DNA of 64,000 nt from Silene latifolia (lineage: Eukaryota; Streptophyta; Magnoliopsida; Caryophyllales; Caryophyllaceae), in the NCBI RefSeq assembly GCF_048544455.1, contig NC_133538.1, positions 37,883,469 to 37,947,468 of the forward strand. Direction: 5' to 3'. The notes below the pieces were generated by a model. That model was not told the DNA's origin. It saw nothing but the letters and a program-made list of their open reading frames with translations, and ran no database searches. The translations under genes were made by a program, and so were the position numbers. This document shows positions 1 to 11,591 of this stretch, piece after piece. Each line of letters starts with the position of its first letter. Positions within the stretch are counted from its first letter, which is position 1.

Positions 1-981
1 CACCATTTTCTCACAAGAATTAATTACCCTCTCCCCAGTTTATAATTTTTAAGGTTTCATATGGTTTAATTTCATTAATTAGTGAACATTATATCGTTAA
101 TTATGCTGCATCTTTAATTATTCGAAAAAATTCTCCAAAATAATACTGTGTATTGAACTATTGATACGAACATATTGTTTTTAATGTTTTTAAATGAAAA
201 AAACACAAAAATTGGTACAGCTCCTTAATTTCTACAGCTACAATACTATCAAATATAGAAATACATGAAATCAACTATACAAAATTACAAATCCATATAA
301 TATTTACAAATAAATTCTTAACATCAAGAAAGTACAAATTGAAAAGTTACAAATTTACAAAAATATTCTGAATAAATTAAAAAATTACGAAAATTATACT
401 TTTAAAAATCCACATCAGATCTGTATGACCTCAAAATTAAAATACAATACATTAACTCCAACTAAAATAGTTAAAATCGAAAAAAAAAACACCTTTGATA
501 CCAAAAAAATCTAAATATGCGCTATTTAATACACCAAGAGTAGTTAAAAATCTCAGAATAATAAGTATAGATTTCATAGAGTCAAAAAATCGATACATTA
601 GAAAGAAATATCATGGAGTAGTATTTCATGTGGTACATAAATAAATATATAAAAGAATGTTATTTGTATGATTTAATAGAGTGTTAGATGCAAAGATGGA
701 GTTAATAAAATATTTGAAAGGGGGTGAGTGAGAGGAGGGAGCCGACGGTAGTGAGGGAGATGTGAGAGTGTAGATTGGGATAGAAAATTAGGTGGTGAGG
801 GAGATGTGAGATTATGAGTGACGACAAAGAAGGAATTAGGTTAAATACTTAAATGTGAGACAATTAGTGTGGGGAATATATTTGGGGGGCTATAAGGCTA
901 TTGGTTATAATTGGGCTTTAAAAGTAAATGGGTTGAATTTGGTTACACTAAAAATAAAGATTTGAATTAATAGGGAATGAG
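1..981. other. AT-rich non-coding DNA
   Basis: I see no gene, RNA or recognisable element here. Composition is strongly A/T with short homopolymer runs. A purine-rich GGTGAG/GAGATGTGAG stretch lies near 720-830. All open frames are short. Confidence 0.6.
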
Positions 982-1471
982 GGATGCCAGCGGGTACTGC
1001 CCCGCATCAGTTGGGGCTGGTATGGGTACAACTTTAGTTGATGGCGGTGCGGGTACAAAAATTTCACCGTTTAGGTGGTGGGCGGGGATGAGTTTTACGT
1101 CATACCCACCAAATACCCGCTTACCCACCAATTGTTAAAAAAAATATACTTAGTATATTATCATGACTTTCTATAATATTCTTTATTGATTTTATTATTG
1201 AAAATCTTAAAATAGGATTATAAATATGAAAATTTACGGATATTTATAGTCATTAAAGTACATTTTATTTAAAAAAAATATTGATAAAAATTATAACATA
1301 GGTGGTTGGTAGGTAAACAGGGCGGGTACGGCTCTAGATTTTCACTCAGTGGGGCGGGTACGGAAACATGTACCCGCCGTGGGTGGTGGGGCGGTACCGA
1401 TATGAGAATTACTTGGTGGGTACGGATATGGGGGAGCCTATATCAACCACGGCTCCGCCCCAATGACATCC
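982..1471. mobile_element. hAT-like non-autonomous DNA element (GGATG...CATCC)
   Basis: A GC-rich island in AT-rich DNA begins GGATGCCAGCGGGTACTGCC and ends GGCTCCGCCCCAATGACATCC, so the ends form an imperfect inverted repeat (GGATGYCA). Inside are many copies of GGGTACGG/GCGGGTAC and their complements. AATGAG flanks both ends, consistent with an imperfect 8-bp duplication. Small plant elements with GGGATGTCA-type ends and GGGTACCCG-rich bodies are usually assigned to hAT. No transposase is encoded. The family assignment is inference from the ends. Confidence 0.5.
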
Positions 1472-1905
1472 CTAATGAGGGATATATGTGGTGTTCAAAT
1501 TGGGTCAAATGAAAATGAGTGAAATAGAAAGAGAGTTTTATATACTTTTTTTTTCCGTTTCATTTATTTGTTTAGCTTTTATATTTTTTGTAAAAGATAT
1601 TTAATCATAGGAATATTAATGATCGCAATGGAGGTAGCAAATTTGTATAATAATGCAATATAGTTCGGTTGTAATTTTTTTTATCATAATTATATAGAAA
1701 TAAATTGTCGGGATTTACGTACTATTTTTGTATTGTTTGCTATTTAAATCAAAATTATTATTTTTATTATAGTTATTAAACATTTGGCAAGTGCTTCAAA
1801 ACTATCTCAATTATTCAAATGGTACATTTATTAATACGTTATTTACTCATGTTCTTGAATATTCAATCCCGAGCAATTCTATCAACATGAGCTTAATTTA
1901 CAACT
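1472..1905. other. non-coding spacer
   Basis: AT-rich sequence without a supportable gene. Open frames are short and show no domain-like composition. Confidence 0.5.
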
Positions 1906-1906
1906 A

Positions 1907-2002
<96 letters not shown>
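1906..2002. repeat. (ATT)n microsatellite, about 32 units
   Basis: Uninterrupted ATT/TTA triplets. The poly-isoleucine reading frame through it is an artefact of the triplet repeat and not a gene. Confidence 0.95.
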
Positions 2003-2259
2003 GAGTTACTGCATGAAAATATTACGCCATAAATAATCGTCTTAATTAACATATTTTGGATATTATAATTTAAAATTAAATACTAATAACTAGGAAAAAG
2101 AAGTATTTTTAGCTATTTGATTGCTGAAAACTGGCCGCTTTCTAATTCTTCAAAAGCGTTTTCTAACACTTCCTTAATTGTTGTGAAATATTGTCAAACG
2201 ATATATAAAAGAAACGAGAGTAAGAAATACTATATTTTGCTTGCTTTTTCTAAAACCAG

Positions 2260-2291
2260 CCCGTGCATTGTTTGCACGGGTGTAAAACTAG
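2260..2291 (+). mobile_element. Helitron 3' terminus, plus strand
   Basis: CCCGTGCA (2260-2267), a 5-nt loop and TGCACGGG (2273-2280) form a perfect 8-bp hairpin. Seven bases later comes CTAG (2288-2291), followed by T. A GC-rich hairpin just upstream of CTRR next to a T is the hallmark of a Helitron 3' end inserted between A and T. The body must lie to the left. I could not identify the matching 5' TC end, so only the terminus is annotated. Confidence 0.6.
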
Positions 2292-3316
2292 TGTATTAAA
2301 AAGAGTAGTGATGAGACTTGGTTCAAGGCAGTAACATATTAACTGTCTTTGCACTTAATCTTATGAATTGTACCCTAATTGGGTAGTTTGTAATAGTTTG
2401 TTTACATACTTAATGAGAATTTCTAACCTTTCACCTAAAAAAGAACCCATATTTTAAATAAAAAAAATTAAAATCATCAATATGTGATGTAAAGACTAAG
2501 AATCTAGGTGGTTATGCATCTAATGATTAGATAAGCTTAAAATTATGCATATGAGACTTAAGAGTTAAGAGTCGGTCATTTTGTTACATCGTTTGGTCAC
2601 TACGTAGCTATTGGTAAGACAATGCTTATGAAAACAAACTAATACGGAGTATAGATTAAAGAGTACTTTATTACGCTATTACCCTTTCTGTATGACTAAC
2701 TTGATTGAAGATATGCATACACGTGTTACTTAGCTGGCTAGTGCATATGGTGAACGTGTTTAGTCTAATCATCATTAATATGTAGATCAGTATAGATGCA
2801 TTTAATTTTTAGCAAGACCAAGTGAAGCAAAAGCTACTACGGAGTATATCCAATGCGTATGCTCATGCTATGGAACATATTACTCACTGCCACTTTCGAA
2901 AGATGACACACGTGTACAAACAAATTTAAGTTTGACGCAAACAACGACGTTAGAGTCATGGGACGGGGAAAAATAAATTACAAGATTACAAACAAATAAA
3001 CAATAAATAGTCCTAATTAAGGGTTCTACGGGCTTTATGGTTAGATTTACGGGTTGAAAAATTGGGTACTCAAGACATTAAAATACCATTACATCTACGG
3101 TGCGAGCGCACGATGAGACAAGGGTATCTTTCATTTTTGTGCTCACCCAGTCATATGGACCAAGCGAGTTGTATTGCCAAAACACGACATCATGAGGTGG
3201 AAAATACGTGTAAGGCCTAGTCGGTCGAATGGACCTTCTAGGTATACAACGTACTTTACCGAGGGTGAATTAGGGTAGATTAAGATGGCGTAATATTGGC
3301 TTACGGAGAGCCTACA

Positions 3317-3320
<4 letters not shown>
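2292..3320. other. non-coding spacer
   Basis: No gene or element recognised. Several TACGGAGTAT-like words occur (about 2641, 2840). The sequence ends at a T tract next to the following Helitron end. Confidence 0.5.

Positions 3321-3349
<29 letters not shown>
3321..3349. repeat. T29 homopolymer
   Basis: Twenty-nine consecutive T, lying six bases outside the 3' end of the minus-strand Helitron. It could be a remnant poly(A) tail of a retroposon read on the minus strand, but no body could be assigned. Confidence 0.9.
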
Positions 3350-3354
<5 letters not shown>

Positions 3355-3355
3355 A

Positions 3356-5847
3356 CTAGTTGGAACACCGCGTGCTCCGCACGCGACATCCAACGTTTTT
3401 CATTTGTAACGGTTGTGGTTGCGGACGATTGTACAACCACTGTTTAAGTTGTTTAATCGGTTAAATAATATAGAAAACTGTTTAAATTTGATATAAAAAA
3501 TATACAAGAACGTTACGTTATTTATAAATACAATTATACATTTTTAAAACACATAAGGGATATATTATACAATTACAATTATTGTGTGTGTGATGCATTT
3601 ATATGGTGTTTCATTTTAACTATGTTAATTGAGCTTTTGAATTAACATCATAATAACATGACGATTTTGTCAAACTTTAAGGGTATCATGTAAATCGTTG
3701 AGAACTATAAACTGGTAGAATCGTATCATTGATTTTAGAAACTCCTTATAATTTAAAAAGTATTTTCAATTGCGGAGCAAACCTGTTGTTAATAGAGTAA
3801 ATCAATTACGATTACTCCGTGTAATATTCCAAAACTTGTATGAAAAACATAATCTCCTCGAATCAATAAAGGCAAATAGATTGAATTCTTAAGGCAAGTT
3901 ATTTTTTTGGATGTGAAATTGAAAAGTGACTTAAAGCAGGATTTCTCTAATAACAAGGATATATAGTGATTTTAAGAATATATTCCGCATGAAAATATAT
4001 CCTAGCAAAGCTAACATATGAAAATACAAAAATAAAATAAACTTCGTGTTACACTCTAAACTATAAACTACTCCCTCCGCCTCAATGATTTGTTTACCTT
4101 TTTATTTTTTGCGAAACTATTTTAATTAAAGGAAAATAATTGAGTGCACTCGACCCAACTTTTTTTTTTCCAGGAATAAAACACATGTAAATTTTGCGTA
4201 CCAAAAAAAAACATGTAAATTTTACCCTACGACCCGATCGATTCAAACCTGAAATTATATGTAAGTATAGGGTCCAAAAACCGACCCAATATAGCTAGCC
4301 CGCTTGACTCGATGACTAAACGATAAGTTAATAACTAAGGATATAAAACATGATTATGTTCAAAATTAAACCCATTATGATCAAATTACTAATAACTAAA
4401 ATGAAGCAACAAATTGTTAATTGAACAACTAATTATAAATTAAATTAAACTAATAAAATTTGACAATGTTTTAGACAAATAAATCAATTAAACTAATAAA
4501 AACAAAAAACTATTCAAGGCGGATATGGGATTAATAAGACAAAAGTAGAATGCATTTGAAAAGATAAAAGGTTTGTCTTATATATCAATGTGGGTGGTAT
4601 TTAACCTATCTTAAGTTCAAGACTGATAATACAGTCTTAACGGTAAATTATTACTCGAATTAAGCTACGATAATACTCTATACGGAGTATACCCAAGATA
4701 ATATCTAAAATCAAGTACTACGCGTATTTCGTAAGACCATTGCTCCTCGGCCCAAACTAAGAATAGTCTTTAGACTCCAATTTCACTTTAACCTAATTAC
4801 ACTCACCCTTATTATCCACCTCCATAAATGTCCAGCAAAATTGCTCGCTGCCTATAATGCTATAAGTATATAACCCCTTGTCCACTACCTCATTGAATCT
4901 CCCTCCATTCACAATCTCCTTCTCCCTTCACCTCGGTCAGCCTCATCCGTCGATTCATTCTAACTCTGATCTAATTTATATAAAAATTGTGTTTTGAAAT
5001 AATTTCGGTGCGAACAATCGTGTAATTCCGCTGTTTAGAGTTTCAAATTTATAGATATGCTGACTATAATAAATGTTTCAAGTTTATGTAAAATTTATCT
5101 TGAATTTTTTCAATGTATTCCATTTAAAATAAGTGATCTTGGTTTAAATATTGTTTATAAAACATTTGAATAATTTGCCTTTAATAAAATATAATCTTGT
5201 TTTCATTTATTAGATTAAATTTATTTTAATTTTGTCGTTAATTGAATAATAGGTGAACTCTTACTTTTTCTAATGTATCAAAATAATTTACTTACTATTT
5301 CGAAAGTTTTATGGCATTATCGGATTTTTTTAAGGTCAAAATTGATGTATTTAACATTCATTGGTAAATATTGTGCGACATTTTTTTTGGTATTGTATTT
5401 TTAATCTGGAGAAATCAGCATTTTTATATAAATTCTTTAACAATTCGTCCCATTGTAGACGGATATTCGTATAAAGCTGTAGACGGATAGTGACCATCTC
5501 ATAAAAGGGGGGGGGGGTATCCATTTCCCACCCACTTGCAATATCCACTATCATTTTGTGACATGGGCAATATCCGTCTATAGCTTTAGACGGATAGTGT
5601 CCGCCTATAGCTTTAGACGGATTGTGTAACCGATATTGTCCGTTTAAAGTGAGAATTTGTGATTCTTTAAATTAAGCTTGAGCCTTATAGTATCCAATTT
5701 TGAACAGACTAATTACAAACAAAATAGTTCTATAGAACGTGAGGGATGAATGTGGGGCACATAAAAAATGCTTTTATAAAATATAAATTTTCAATCACAT
5801 GCTGATACGTCAGTTCTATGGTTATTCTTTTAATAAATAGGATAGGA
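3356..5847 (-). mobile_element. Complete non-autonomous Helitron, 2.49 kb
   Basis: Read on the minus strand, the element starts A|TCCTATCCTATTTATTAAAAG at 5847 and ends with a GCGTGC/GCACGC hairpin (7-bp stem 3369-3375/3379-3385, 3-nt loop). The end is followed by GTGTTCCAACTAG|T at 3356. TC at the 5' end, a subterminal hairpin, CTAG at the 3' end and insertion between A and T are the diagnostic Helitron features; TCCTATACTATTAAA-like starts are common in plant Helitrons. No Rep/helicase coding is visible, so it is non-autonomous. A small TIR element is nested inside at 5441-5661. Confidence 0.72.
5441..5661. mobile_element. MULE-type MITE with 9-bp duplication, copy A
   Basis: The 221-bp element is flanked by perfect 9-bp direct repeats ATTCTTTAA (5432-5440 and 5662-5670). 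Its ends CAATTCGTCCCATTGTAGAC and (reverse complement) CACAAATTCTCACTTTAAAC form an imperfect TIR. Inside, TAGACGGAT and its complement recur about six times, with a G10 run near 5508. A 9-bp duplication points to Mutator-like transposition. It is related to the element at 11408-11591 and lies inside the Helitron. Confidence 0.7.
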
Positions 5848-7327
5848 TTAGATATTTATATAGTCCAAAGATCATGTCTTCACCAATGATAAATTCATTA
5901 CAAAAAATTACAACCATCTTTCATTTATCCATATTGAGGTGAGGCAACATTTGAAGCATAAATTTGTAAAAGAACATTTGAAGCGTAAATTTATAAAAAA
6001 AAGTAACATCATCAGGTAATAAGAAGACCGAAATCTATTTACCATAATAGAGAAAATAAATGCTAAAAAAGAAAAATTGTTAGAGTTTTAGTTGAGACAG
6101 TTCACCGGATTTAAAAAAAATACAACGATCAGATATGAAAGGAAAGCAATAGAGTTTTAGTTGGGGCAATTATTCGAACACCTGTTAGTTGTAGTTGTGA
6201 CTTGCGACCACAATTTTGCTTACTAATTAACTCCACCAAAATTCCATCAAAATATGAACTCTCACACAATCTACGTAGTGACGTCAAGCAAACAAAACCA
6301 AATCCCACCTAAGAGAAAATCGCTTGCCGGTTTAAATAAATAAATCACCTGATGCAATATGTTAATATATCATAATATGGGGAGCAATTTTCAGTAAACA
6401 TGAAAATACATAACAGAGAAAAGTGGAGATAAATAGAAATCGAAATATTCCCATTAATTAACAATAAAGAGAATCAATTGTGTAAGGTAGTACTACGGTG
6501 GTTGGCGGTTACAAAAGGTAACAACATTGTGACAAAAATAGTCTTGACTCTTGAGCATTAAATCGAAAGATGTTAATGGTGGCGTGATCAAGATAACTAA
6601 AGAATTCTATTCCTTCACAAAAGGAAGATCAAAATCGCCACAACCTCTCAAAAAAAAAAAAAGATCAAATTAAATTCATTTCTTATTTTCAAAAGAAAAA
6701 TGAAAGAAATGAATAAAACTAAAAAGAGAAGGAAAACATGGAGGGAGATAGAACGACATCCCAGACCTCCAATCTTTCCCAAACAAAAAAAAATCAAGTT
6801 GATTTTAAACAATGTCATAAAGGATGTCCAACACCAACTCTAAGAGCACTATCATGTTGATCATCATCCTCGTGGTGGTACTGTGGTGGCTTGATAAACA
6901 TGGTGTTAGGAAGGCACGTCCATGTAGGCGTATGAGTATTTGGGCACCATCAGGATGGCCAAGCTTCGAAAATCATCGATCACGCCGCAATAACGAAGGA
7001 ACATGGCAAGTTCAAGGATAGCAATGCACTTGACTCGGCAGTGAAGTCATCTTTGCGTGGCCATTTTGACAAATCATTGTGGAGGCTCAAGTTTCGAATT
7101 GGAGTTGGCTCTAAAACGGCGCAATTGTTAATGGTGGTGTGAACAAGATAACAAAAGAGAGGTATAATGGAGGTGAGTTAGATGACTGATGATGAAGGAA
7201 AATTGAGAAATAAAAGTAAAAAATGATTTTCAGAAGTGAGAGGCATGAACGTATGAAGTATAACAAGAAAAGTCAAAAACGCAACTGAATGAACAATCTA
7301 ATGGCAGTACCGTAAATAGTGATGTCA
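5848..7327. other. non-coding region, no gene supported
   Basis: A/T-rich sequence. A weak local repeat (TTAATGGTGG...AAGATAACTAAAG near 6570 and 7120) and a slightly more GC-rich patch at 6870-7090 are visible. A 65-codon frame at 6824-7021 has no recognisable features and I do not call it a gene. This interval may be the body of a minus-strand Helitron whose putative 5' end is at 7387. Confidence 0.45.
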
Positions 7328-7387
7328 GCCAAGGTTACAAGCACACTGAAAATAGGGTCACACCCATATCCTATTATAAGGTATAGA
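7328..7387 (-). mobile_element. Putative Helitron 5' end, minus strand
   Basis: On the minus strand the sequence reads A|TCTATACCTTATAATAGGAT from 7387. This matches the TC...TATACTATTA style of plant Helitron 5' ends. No matching 3' hairpin was found to the left, unless it shares the 3356 terminus. Low confidence. Confidence 0.3.
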
Positions 7388-7755
7388 TATAGAATCTGGA
7401 TGAACTCAAAAAAACATCTGTACTAGAAATTACGAGAAAATAAATAAATAAATAAACGAAAAGAACAAAACCAGTATTCAAAACATTAGTTCGTGCGCAA
7501 CTTAAAGATGTGACACTAGATACCTGCTTTAGATTGGAATAAACGAAGATGCAACACAAGCAATATTTGATACGGAATGACAGTAGCTCAACATGAATAA
7601 AGATTAGTGCTTTCTTTTATAAATTTTTTAACGTTAAAACACTACCTAACATGCGAGCAGCCGAGCAGTACTTTTAAAGTCGAGCACAAAAAAAAAAAAA
7701 GCGGTCAAATATAATAATATTACAAGTAAATTTCAAATCTTACTCACTAATTAAG
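7388..7755. other. Non-coding; probable 5' leader remnant of Tat/Ogre-type element
   Basis: The part just left of the primer-binding site at 7756-7773 would be the internal leader of the minus-strand LTR element. It has A-rich runs and no coding capacity, and I cannot place its left boundary. Confidence 0.35.
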
Positions 7756-7773
7756 TCCCCAGTGGAGTCGCCA
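7756..7773 (-). promoter_or_regulatory. Retrotransposon primer-binding site
   Basis: On the minus strand TGGCGACTCCACTGGGGA follows one base after the LTR end. TGGCGACTC...GGGGA is the PBS style of Ogre/Tat LTR elements, described as tRNA-Arg-primed in Ogre. It fixes the orientation and marks the flanking LTR as a 5' LTR. Confidence 0.65.
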
Positions 7774-7774
7774 C

Positions 7775-9033
7775 TGTAAGATCCCTGAAAAAATCTCAAT
7801 TTAAAAAAAAAAAATATGGAAGGATGAAGTCGCCAGTAGCTTTTATAAAAAACATAAAAAAATTAGTTTAACGGAAAACCCCCTTTTGATCCCTGGAATG
7901 AAGACTGATCCGTCACTCCGGTCTGAACCAAAGATTGCGGATTCAGGGTAAAGGTACGGCCAGGGAAGGTGTTAGGCACCCGGACCGCCCATCAAACTGA
8001 CGGCCTCTCCTATTTATTTGTAATATTATATATTTGACGAAATTAAAAAAAGAATACGAAAAAGATACAAATTATTTACAAGGACAAAATAATAGGTTAG
8101 TTTATATATAATTATACGATAAATAAAGAAATAAAGAAAATAAATAAAAGAATAAAGTAAAAAAAACTTATTTGAAGTCGGTACCCTCAGGCCTATCTGA
8201 ATGTTTGACTATTAATGAATTTCGACTTCGTCGTAAATTAACGGCTCTTATGCGCTTATATGAAAACTGGGACGATTTATTTGTGGATGGTTTGATTTGA
8301 AACTGAGATAGTATATTTGAGACGGAATATAAGAGTATAAATCTCTGGATCTGGATATTTCAATGAGTGACTCGGTATATTTCATGTAACTCGTCCGTGA
8401 GTTTCTCGTCTGTTTGTATTTTTTGTCCCCTAGCTATTTTTTCTGTCCCTCGTATCCAGCTTGCTGAACATGTATTTATAAGTGTCTTTTTTAGTGTTCC
8501 TATTCCTATTAAAACTCAATCACTAAATTAAGATCAGAGAAACAGGGAAATCTTTATTTTTTTGAACGTCGAATCATGTCCATTTCTTAGACTTGCAGAG
8601 TTATAGTGCAACTCTTGTACAATTCTTACCTTGTTCTATTCTATCCGATAAGTTATTACACAATGCGTCCTATTATTAATTGTTAACATACCGTACAACA
8701 TGTACTTAGATATGAGTATGCTAAGTTCTATGTGCCATTGTATGAAAAAGGTGGATTGCCCTTTTCAATTCTTATTATTAGGCTTATTTGAGATAATATG
8801 TCATTTTAAGCGCGACCTCATTTATATATACGGTTTTATGCCGTTAATTAACAATGTGAATTAAGTGAAATAAAAGAGATAATGAGTGGTTTTAGGCCAT
8901 TTATAGGTAATTTTTCAGGAAACAAGCGTAAAGAGCTTTTAATTTTAATATCGTCAATTTCCATTTAGTCATTAAATTTTAGCCTCATCATCGGGTACCC
9001 GTAAGGCTAGTAGACAACTTTGAGGTGTCTACA
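7775..9033 (-). mobile_element. Tat/Ogre-type 5' LTR (minus strand)
   Basis: Read on the minus strand, the LTR starts TGTAGACACCTCAAAG at 9033 and ends CTTACA at 7775, giving TG...CA boundaries and 1259 bp. TGTAGACACC-like starts, a GTGTTAGGCACCC-like internal block and the adjacent TGGCGACTCC PBS are typical of Ogre/Tat elements. No internal coding region or 3' LTR partner is in the window, so the element is truncated. Confidence 0.62.
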
Positions 9034-9187
9034 CTAGTGTTGCTCACCTAGATACGTTGTACCAACAGAACATTGAGAATTGGCAAGCATTCATGAGAGA
9101 GACACCGAGAAGACGTCGTTGAAGCCGAAATTTCACATGCTATCTTCAACCTTTTTGTTATTGTCAAATGATCTTCAGTCAACCACG

Positions 9188-10515
9188 TCACAAAATATGA
9201 GAATCGTCCTTAGCCCGAGGCAAGCGGGCCCAAGCCTCGACTAGAGGACGGTCCTCAAGAAAGAATCCAGCACCGGGTCGGAACTGGGGAAAGTACTCGT
9301 ATATCCATGCCTGGAGTAACGGTAGACACCCACTAACACTAGTACTATCTCGGCGCGATGCTATCCCTAACTGTCGGTACAAGTAAGCCAAACAAGCGGC
9401 ACCCCAAGAATAGGAACCAACCCGACCAAGACTATCAAACAAGGGCAACAACTGAGCATTCACCCTATCACCACTCTTATCCATGAAAAGAGTATGACCC
9501 AGTAAAAGCAAGAGGTAAGCCCATAACGAGTCATGCTCGTTCCCTAGGTGAACAACATTCCTCAAGTCTGATGTATTTAAACCGCCATTCTTATAGCGTG
9601 GTGGTACAACCTCGGACTCAGGAACTCCATAAAACCTCGCAATCTTCCCCCTTCAGACCACTGTCATCAGCCTCGCCAAACCGTCCACACACACCCGCTC
9701 ACCAGTAACAGGTATCCCTAGAATATGCTGGACATCATGGAGCATGATACTAATCTCTCCAAAAGGCATATGGAAAGTGTTAGTATCCGGGTGCCACTTC
9801 TCGATAAAAGCACTAAGGAGGTTATCGTCTAGACCGGTGGTAAAACACTCACTCAAAATCCCAAGCCCACTCGCCTCTACTCTAGCGGCAACAGCCTCAC
9901 TGAGACATATCTCCCTAATCTCCCTCGCAGCTTTCAGCCATTTGTAGAGCTTGATCCGCGACCTCATAATCTCCGGGTTAGGGTCCGATCAACAGTTGAA
10001 CGCAACGTGTCCACCAAAATTCCGTAAGATGACAATGTTACTAGGACCACCAGGAACGGGCTCTCTCAGGATCCAAGAAGTATCCCTCTTCGGCCTCCTC
10101 GACCTATCCGTGCTAGAGGACGTCTCTCTAACACTCGAATAGCGTCCTCTATGATCCCGTCCCAACCTCTGAGTCAACAATCTCTGCGATGACGGGTTCT
10201 ATTAGCTTGGACCCGATACTCTCCATCCTCCTCCTCCTCCGAACCGTCATCCGATGGCTCATACTCTCTATCATGCCGGCAACTACCGACAACCTCCCGT
10301 GACCTCGCCTCCTCCGAATCACTACGGACGTGACCGGGAGTAGGCCTCATAACCATGCGAGATGTCTCTCGAAGTGGCAGTGGTTGTTGGTGGGCCTTCT
10401 TAACACGCAAACGACGCTTCGACATCGTAACAATCCGCCCATCGGTACGGTCGTGTACGTTTGGCGGAGGCGGAGCTTGCATGATGACCTTTCCTCTCTC
10501 ATTTCGATCTCCCAT
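9188..10515 (-). pseudogene. Plant mobile domain (PMD) protein, broken
   Basis: Three collinear blocks are visible. The N-terminal block (10515-10174) starts MGDRNERGK just after an AG acceptor-like sequence and holds a basic stretch and an acidic tail (DDGSEEEEDGEY). The middle block (10180-9653) contains WHPDTNTFHMPFGEIS and a DVQHILGIPVTGE segment, typical of the PMD (aminotransferase-like/MAIL1) fold. The C-terminal block (9640-9188) contains SLWAYLLLLLGHTLFMDKSG and ends AKDDSHIL. A frameshift near 10180, an in-frame TGA near 9996 and another frameshift near 9650 break it. PMD proteins occur both as host genes (MAIL/MAIN family) and inside transposons, and the decay favours a transposon-derived copy. 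No catalytic role is inferred. Confidence 0.72.
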
Positions 10516-10662
10516 CTGCATTAATAAAATAAAAGTTGTTAGAAAACACGTTAATCGACTAGAAAACTTATAAAATTTAAAAAAAACCCGCAAATAATAG
10601 CAAAAAACACGGTTTTTTTAGAAAAAAAATTGAACTTACCACGGACGAAAGTTGAATTTCAA

Positions 10663-10838
10663 CGTTTGACCATGGATCAAACAAAGAGATCCAACGTTTG
10701 ACCATGGCCAAACGAAATTTCCCCACGTTTGACCATGGCCAAACGTAAAATCCCCACGTTTGACCATGGCCAAACGAGATTTCCCCATGTTTGACCATGG
10801 CCAAACGAGCAATCCCAACGTTTCCCCATGGTATTCCC
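10663..10838. repeat. Tandem near-palindrome array, about 32-bp period
   Basis: Six copies of CGTTTGACCATGGCCAAACG or variants are separated by AT-rich spacers such as AAATTTCCCCA. The 20-bp core is nearly self-complementary around CCATGG. The last copy is degenerate (CGTTTCCCCATGG). The array lies 150-320 bp upstream of the PMD start on the minus strand, in the promoter/5' UTR position. Reading frames across it give a WPWSNVGK repeat that I treat as an artefact. Confidence 0.85.
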
Positions 10839-11407
10839 CAAATCGACAACAACACCGCATTAACAACACAAAAAATCGAGTCAATTTCTAATCTATTTCA
10901 CAAAAAACATCAACCTAATTGCAAACAAAAATAAAATTAACATCATACTAACTAATTAACAACAAATTCACAAGATAAACTAACCTATTTCAAAACTAAT
11001 TCAATTAAGATTAGTAAAACCTAAGACATAAACTAATTCAATTAAATAACAAAATTAAAGTCATATAATCAATTAACAACAATAATAAGGGAAGGGGAAG
11101 GGAAACAATCAATTAAAAGCAATTATTTAACAAGAATTTAGCTAACTTTAACAAAAAAAAAAAATTTAAAAAAATTGAGACTAACTTGTTATGGTGGTGT
11201 TGGAAGTAGTGGCACCAGTGGCGGTCGTGGTCGGCTGGCGGCAGCATGCTGGCGGCGTGGTGGTGTGGAGGAATCAAGTGTTGGTGGTGGTGGTGGTTAA
11301 TTGGTGGTTAAGTTTCTTATTTTTTGGGTTTTTTTGAATTAGAGAGGAAAGTTAGTTTGTTAGTGAAACGTCGTCGATATTTATGAACCGGGGTTGTTTT
11401 ATATTAA
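10839..11407. other. Non-coding, upstream of PMD pseudogene
   Basis: A/T-rich sequence holding an A-run (about 11152-11164), then a GGTGGTGG/GGCGGC-rich stretch at 11190-11300. No gene is supported. It may contain the promoter and first exon of the PMD locus. Confidence 0.45.
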
Positions 11408-11591
11408 CAATTAGTCTCACTATAGATGAATATACCCGTCTATAGTGAAAAACGGGTCAAATATACTTAAAGTGGTGATATTTTTGGACCCTACCATGTA
11501 ACTTGTTATTTATCTTATTCTTAAAGTGGGTGGATATTTAACCCGTCTATAACTATAGACGGGTATCTCCCGTCTATAATGAGAATTTGTG
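11408..11591. mobile_element. MULE-type MITE with 9-bp duplication, copy B
   Basis: The 184-bp element is flanked by near-identical 9-mers TTATATTAA (11399-11407) and TTATACTAA (11592-11600). Ends are CAATTAGTCTCACTATAGAT and (reverse complement) CACAAATTCTCATTATAGAC, matching those of the copy at 5441-5661. It has the same internal style: CCGTCTATAGT/ACTATAGACGG repeats and an AAAGTGG(T/G)TGG block. Confidence 0.7.

Noticed and set aside
1791..2036. Poly-isoleucine open frame
   Set aside because: It is the translation of an ATT microsatellite with no coding evidence.
6824..7021. 65-codon frame
   Set aside because: No conserved features, in a probable transposon region.
10577..10884. WPWSNVGK repeat frames
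   Set aside because: Frames through the near-palindrome array; periodicity explains them.
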